Part shown: one piece after another, positions 62,301 to 64,000 of the stretch
Numbering within the stretch: the first letter of the stretch is position 1
Layout of the letters: every line of letters starts with the position of its first letter
From: Chaenocephalus aceratus
Lineage: Eukaryota; Chordata; Actinopteri; Perciformes; Channichthyidae
Assembly: GCA_023974075.1 (NCBI GenBank)
Contig: CM043800.1
Location: forward strand, 24,939,718 to 25,003,717
Reading direction: 5' to 3'
Length of the DNA stretch: 64,000 nt
Position numbers and translations under genes: made by a program
Notes under the pieces: generated by a model
What the model saw: only the letters and a program-made list of their open reading frames with translations
The model's database searches: none
Told to the model about the DNA's origin: nothing

Positions 62301-63199
62301 TAAACCTATTAAACTAACTATACAGTGGGGAAAGCCTTGGTAAGTGGTGCGATTACAAAACATGGATTGGGTGTGTTAGGTGATTCCTTTTTGAATAAAG
62401 GATAGTTGTTTAAGTGATTATTACAAGATGTTTCATTAATGACTGCCAACAGGGTGTCTTTCTCTCCCTTTCGCGACCACGCCAGCCAACTTGTACACTT
62501 CAGGCGTGGCGGTTTTGTGGTTTATGACTTTAATAAGCTTTCCATAGAATGAGTGGAAGAGTTGCATCGTTGATATAAGAAGAAGGCCGTCACATTCAAT
62601 GTGAGCAGCCTTTAGTCACACGTTTGCTGGACAAACACAAACATGCATCTTTCATATAAACTAATAAACAACATATCCTCTGCTGCTGAGCTGCTTGGTT
62701 GCAAGAGTTGTTTAAAGAACAGTCAGTGTGTAATTTCCTATGATCTTTCTGTATCAATAACCCTTTTGTTGGCCACTTGGGGTATGCGAAACAAGTAGTA
62801 AACAAACAACAAAACACATAGAAACATTCATAACAATCAAATTATACCTCGCCTACACATTTAACTATGCAGCTCTTTGTTGCAAAAGCAATGAAAGATT
62901 CTGTGATCCAAATCCAAACATCTTAAAGAGCCTGTGACAGCATCCCAACAACTGTTGTGCAATGAAATATTGGGCTACTAGTCATCTCGAACAGTCAGTT
63001 TAAAAAAGAAAAAGCGATACCGTTCTGTTAAATATCAATAATTTCGAACATCGCGGGGAAATTCCTTGACTCATTTTGAAGTTTTGGGGGAAGCCGGAAG
63101 TGACGTCAATGCGGGAACGCTTCGAGAGCCAAACACGGACAAAGTGTGTTGTCATGCGTAGAAATGGTGAATTACTGAGATTAGGCACGTTAATAACGT

Positions 63200-63580
63200 T
63201 TTAATGAAGTTGACTACAGTATATTCATATTTGTCAGTGCTTTCATGTCAATTCGGCGAACATAAACATAAATGATCGTGGTGAAGATGATGATTACATT
63301 AGGATTAAACATCGGGAGTGAGAGCTGCTGAATTTCCTCCCGTCGGATGTGATATAAAAACAAATCGATTATTTTTGTAGTTGTAAACTCAAGTGGATGA
63401 AACTACATTTATTAGTGCTTTCATGTCAATTCGGCGAACATATGATAGATTAAATGATCGTGAGGATGATGATTACAAATCGTTTGTTTGAGCCGGTCTG
63501 CATTTCCTGATGAGAAAACAAACCGATGCTTTTTGTAGTTGTAGTACACCAACAACATGGATTAAACGTGTGGTTTTTTT
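63200..63580. repeat. Diverged tandem duplication, period about 178 bp
   Basis: 'TGCTTTCATGTCAATTCGGCGAACATA' occurs at about 63237 and again at about 63415. The 'GATGATGATTACA' and 'TTTTTGTAGTTGTA' words follow in both copies at matching distances. No coding capacity was found. Upstream, 63080-63130 is GC-rich with CGGAAGTGACGTCA. Confidence 0.75.
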
Positions 63581-63709
63581 TACCACAATGTTGGGGAAAT
63601 TAATGGATAAAATGCACGGATTATTATTATTATTCCCACTCCGATCGGGACACTAGGTCCACCGTTTCCCCGCAGCGAGGCTCCCTCCGTTGACAGTTTA
63701 CGTGGGCTG

Positions 63710-63800
63710 GGTGCAGTGGCGGACTGGCCATCGGGACGAATCCCGATGGGCCGGTACCGAAGTGGGCCGGTCGGATAAGTAACTAGCACATCCCCCATAG
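63710..63800. repeat. Dispersed repeat fragment ('CAGTGGCGGACTGGCCATCGGGA' type)
   Basis: The phrase CAGTGGCGGACTGGCCATCGGG and the following GGGCCGGT.. are ones I recognise from a common fish hAT-like repeat. Only one end is seen, and the class is tentative. Confidence 0.45.
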
Positions 63801-64000
63801 GCGGCGCGTGAGGCTCAGGTTTGAGAAGGCTAAATAACTTGTTTTACCTGACGCTGCCCGCCTCCGGCGTCTATAGAAAAGAGATCAACTCAGTGTGCGG
63901 AGTTTACATCATCAATCAGATCATCGATCATATAATATCATAATATATCATATATTTCCTTATCTGAGTCAGCTTCTCCAGCCTCATCTGGCCGTGCAAC

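Overview
The window is nuclear DNA from a bony fish, most likely a percomorph. It has split genes with GT-AG introns, very long CA/TG microsatellites, teleost-type LINEs, hAT-like miniature elements and tRNA-derived SINEs. Nothing bacterial or phage-like is present. All calls come from reading the sequence and from remembered protein families; no database search was run.

Left part (1-21.4 kb): about 6 kb of AT-rich, repeat-rich intergenic DNA is followed by TMEM245 on the minus strand (coding exons 21273 down to 7865). I could assemble 18 coding exons that keep one frame (about 850 residues), including a 24-nt microexon. Its introns carry several miniature DNA transposons with clear terminal inverted repeats and target duplications.

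Middle part (21.4-38 kb): FRRS1L lies upstream on the same strand (5 exons, about 282 residues). FRRS1L followed by TMEM245 in the same orientation matches the human 9q31 arrangement. Then come about 11 kb without a gene, holding many dinucleotide tracts and non-repetitive blocks that look like possible conserved noncoding DNA. At 36.6-37.9 kb a PLAAT/LRAT-type acyltransferase relative lies on the plus strand. It has a frameshift and a stop, and both expected catalytic residues are replaced, so it is called a pseudogene.

Right part (38.8-64 kb): ALG2 (minus, 4 coding exons) and SEC61B (plus, 4 exons) form a head-to-head pair, as in human 9q22. ALG2 makes early mannose additions to the dolichol-linked N-glycan; SEC61B is the beta subunit of the ER translocon. 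An ALG2 intron holds an L2-like LINE that was itself interrupted by a 654-bp hAT-type element containing an uninterrupted CA tract of about 127 units. Beyond SEC61B no further host gene was found. The DNA there consists of 5'-truncated LINE copies, long TG/CA tracts, an LTR-like element with a proline/alanine-rich repeat ORF, and unannotated sequence to the end.

The genes have separate housekeeping or neuronal roles: ER glycosylation, ER translocation, AMPA-receptor biogenesis and a multi-pass membrane protein. They do not form one system. The oddest items are the catalytically disarmed PLAAT-like locus and the LTR-like element with the repeat-coding ORF.
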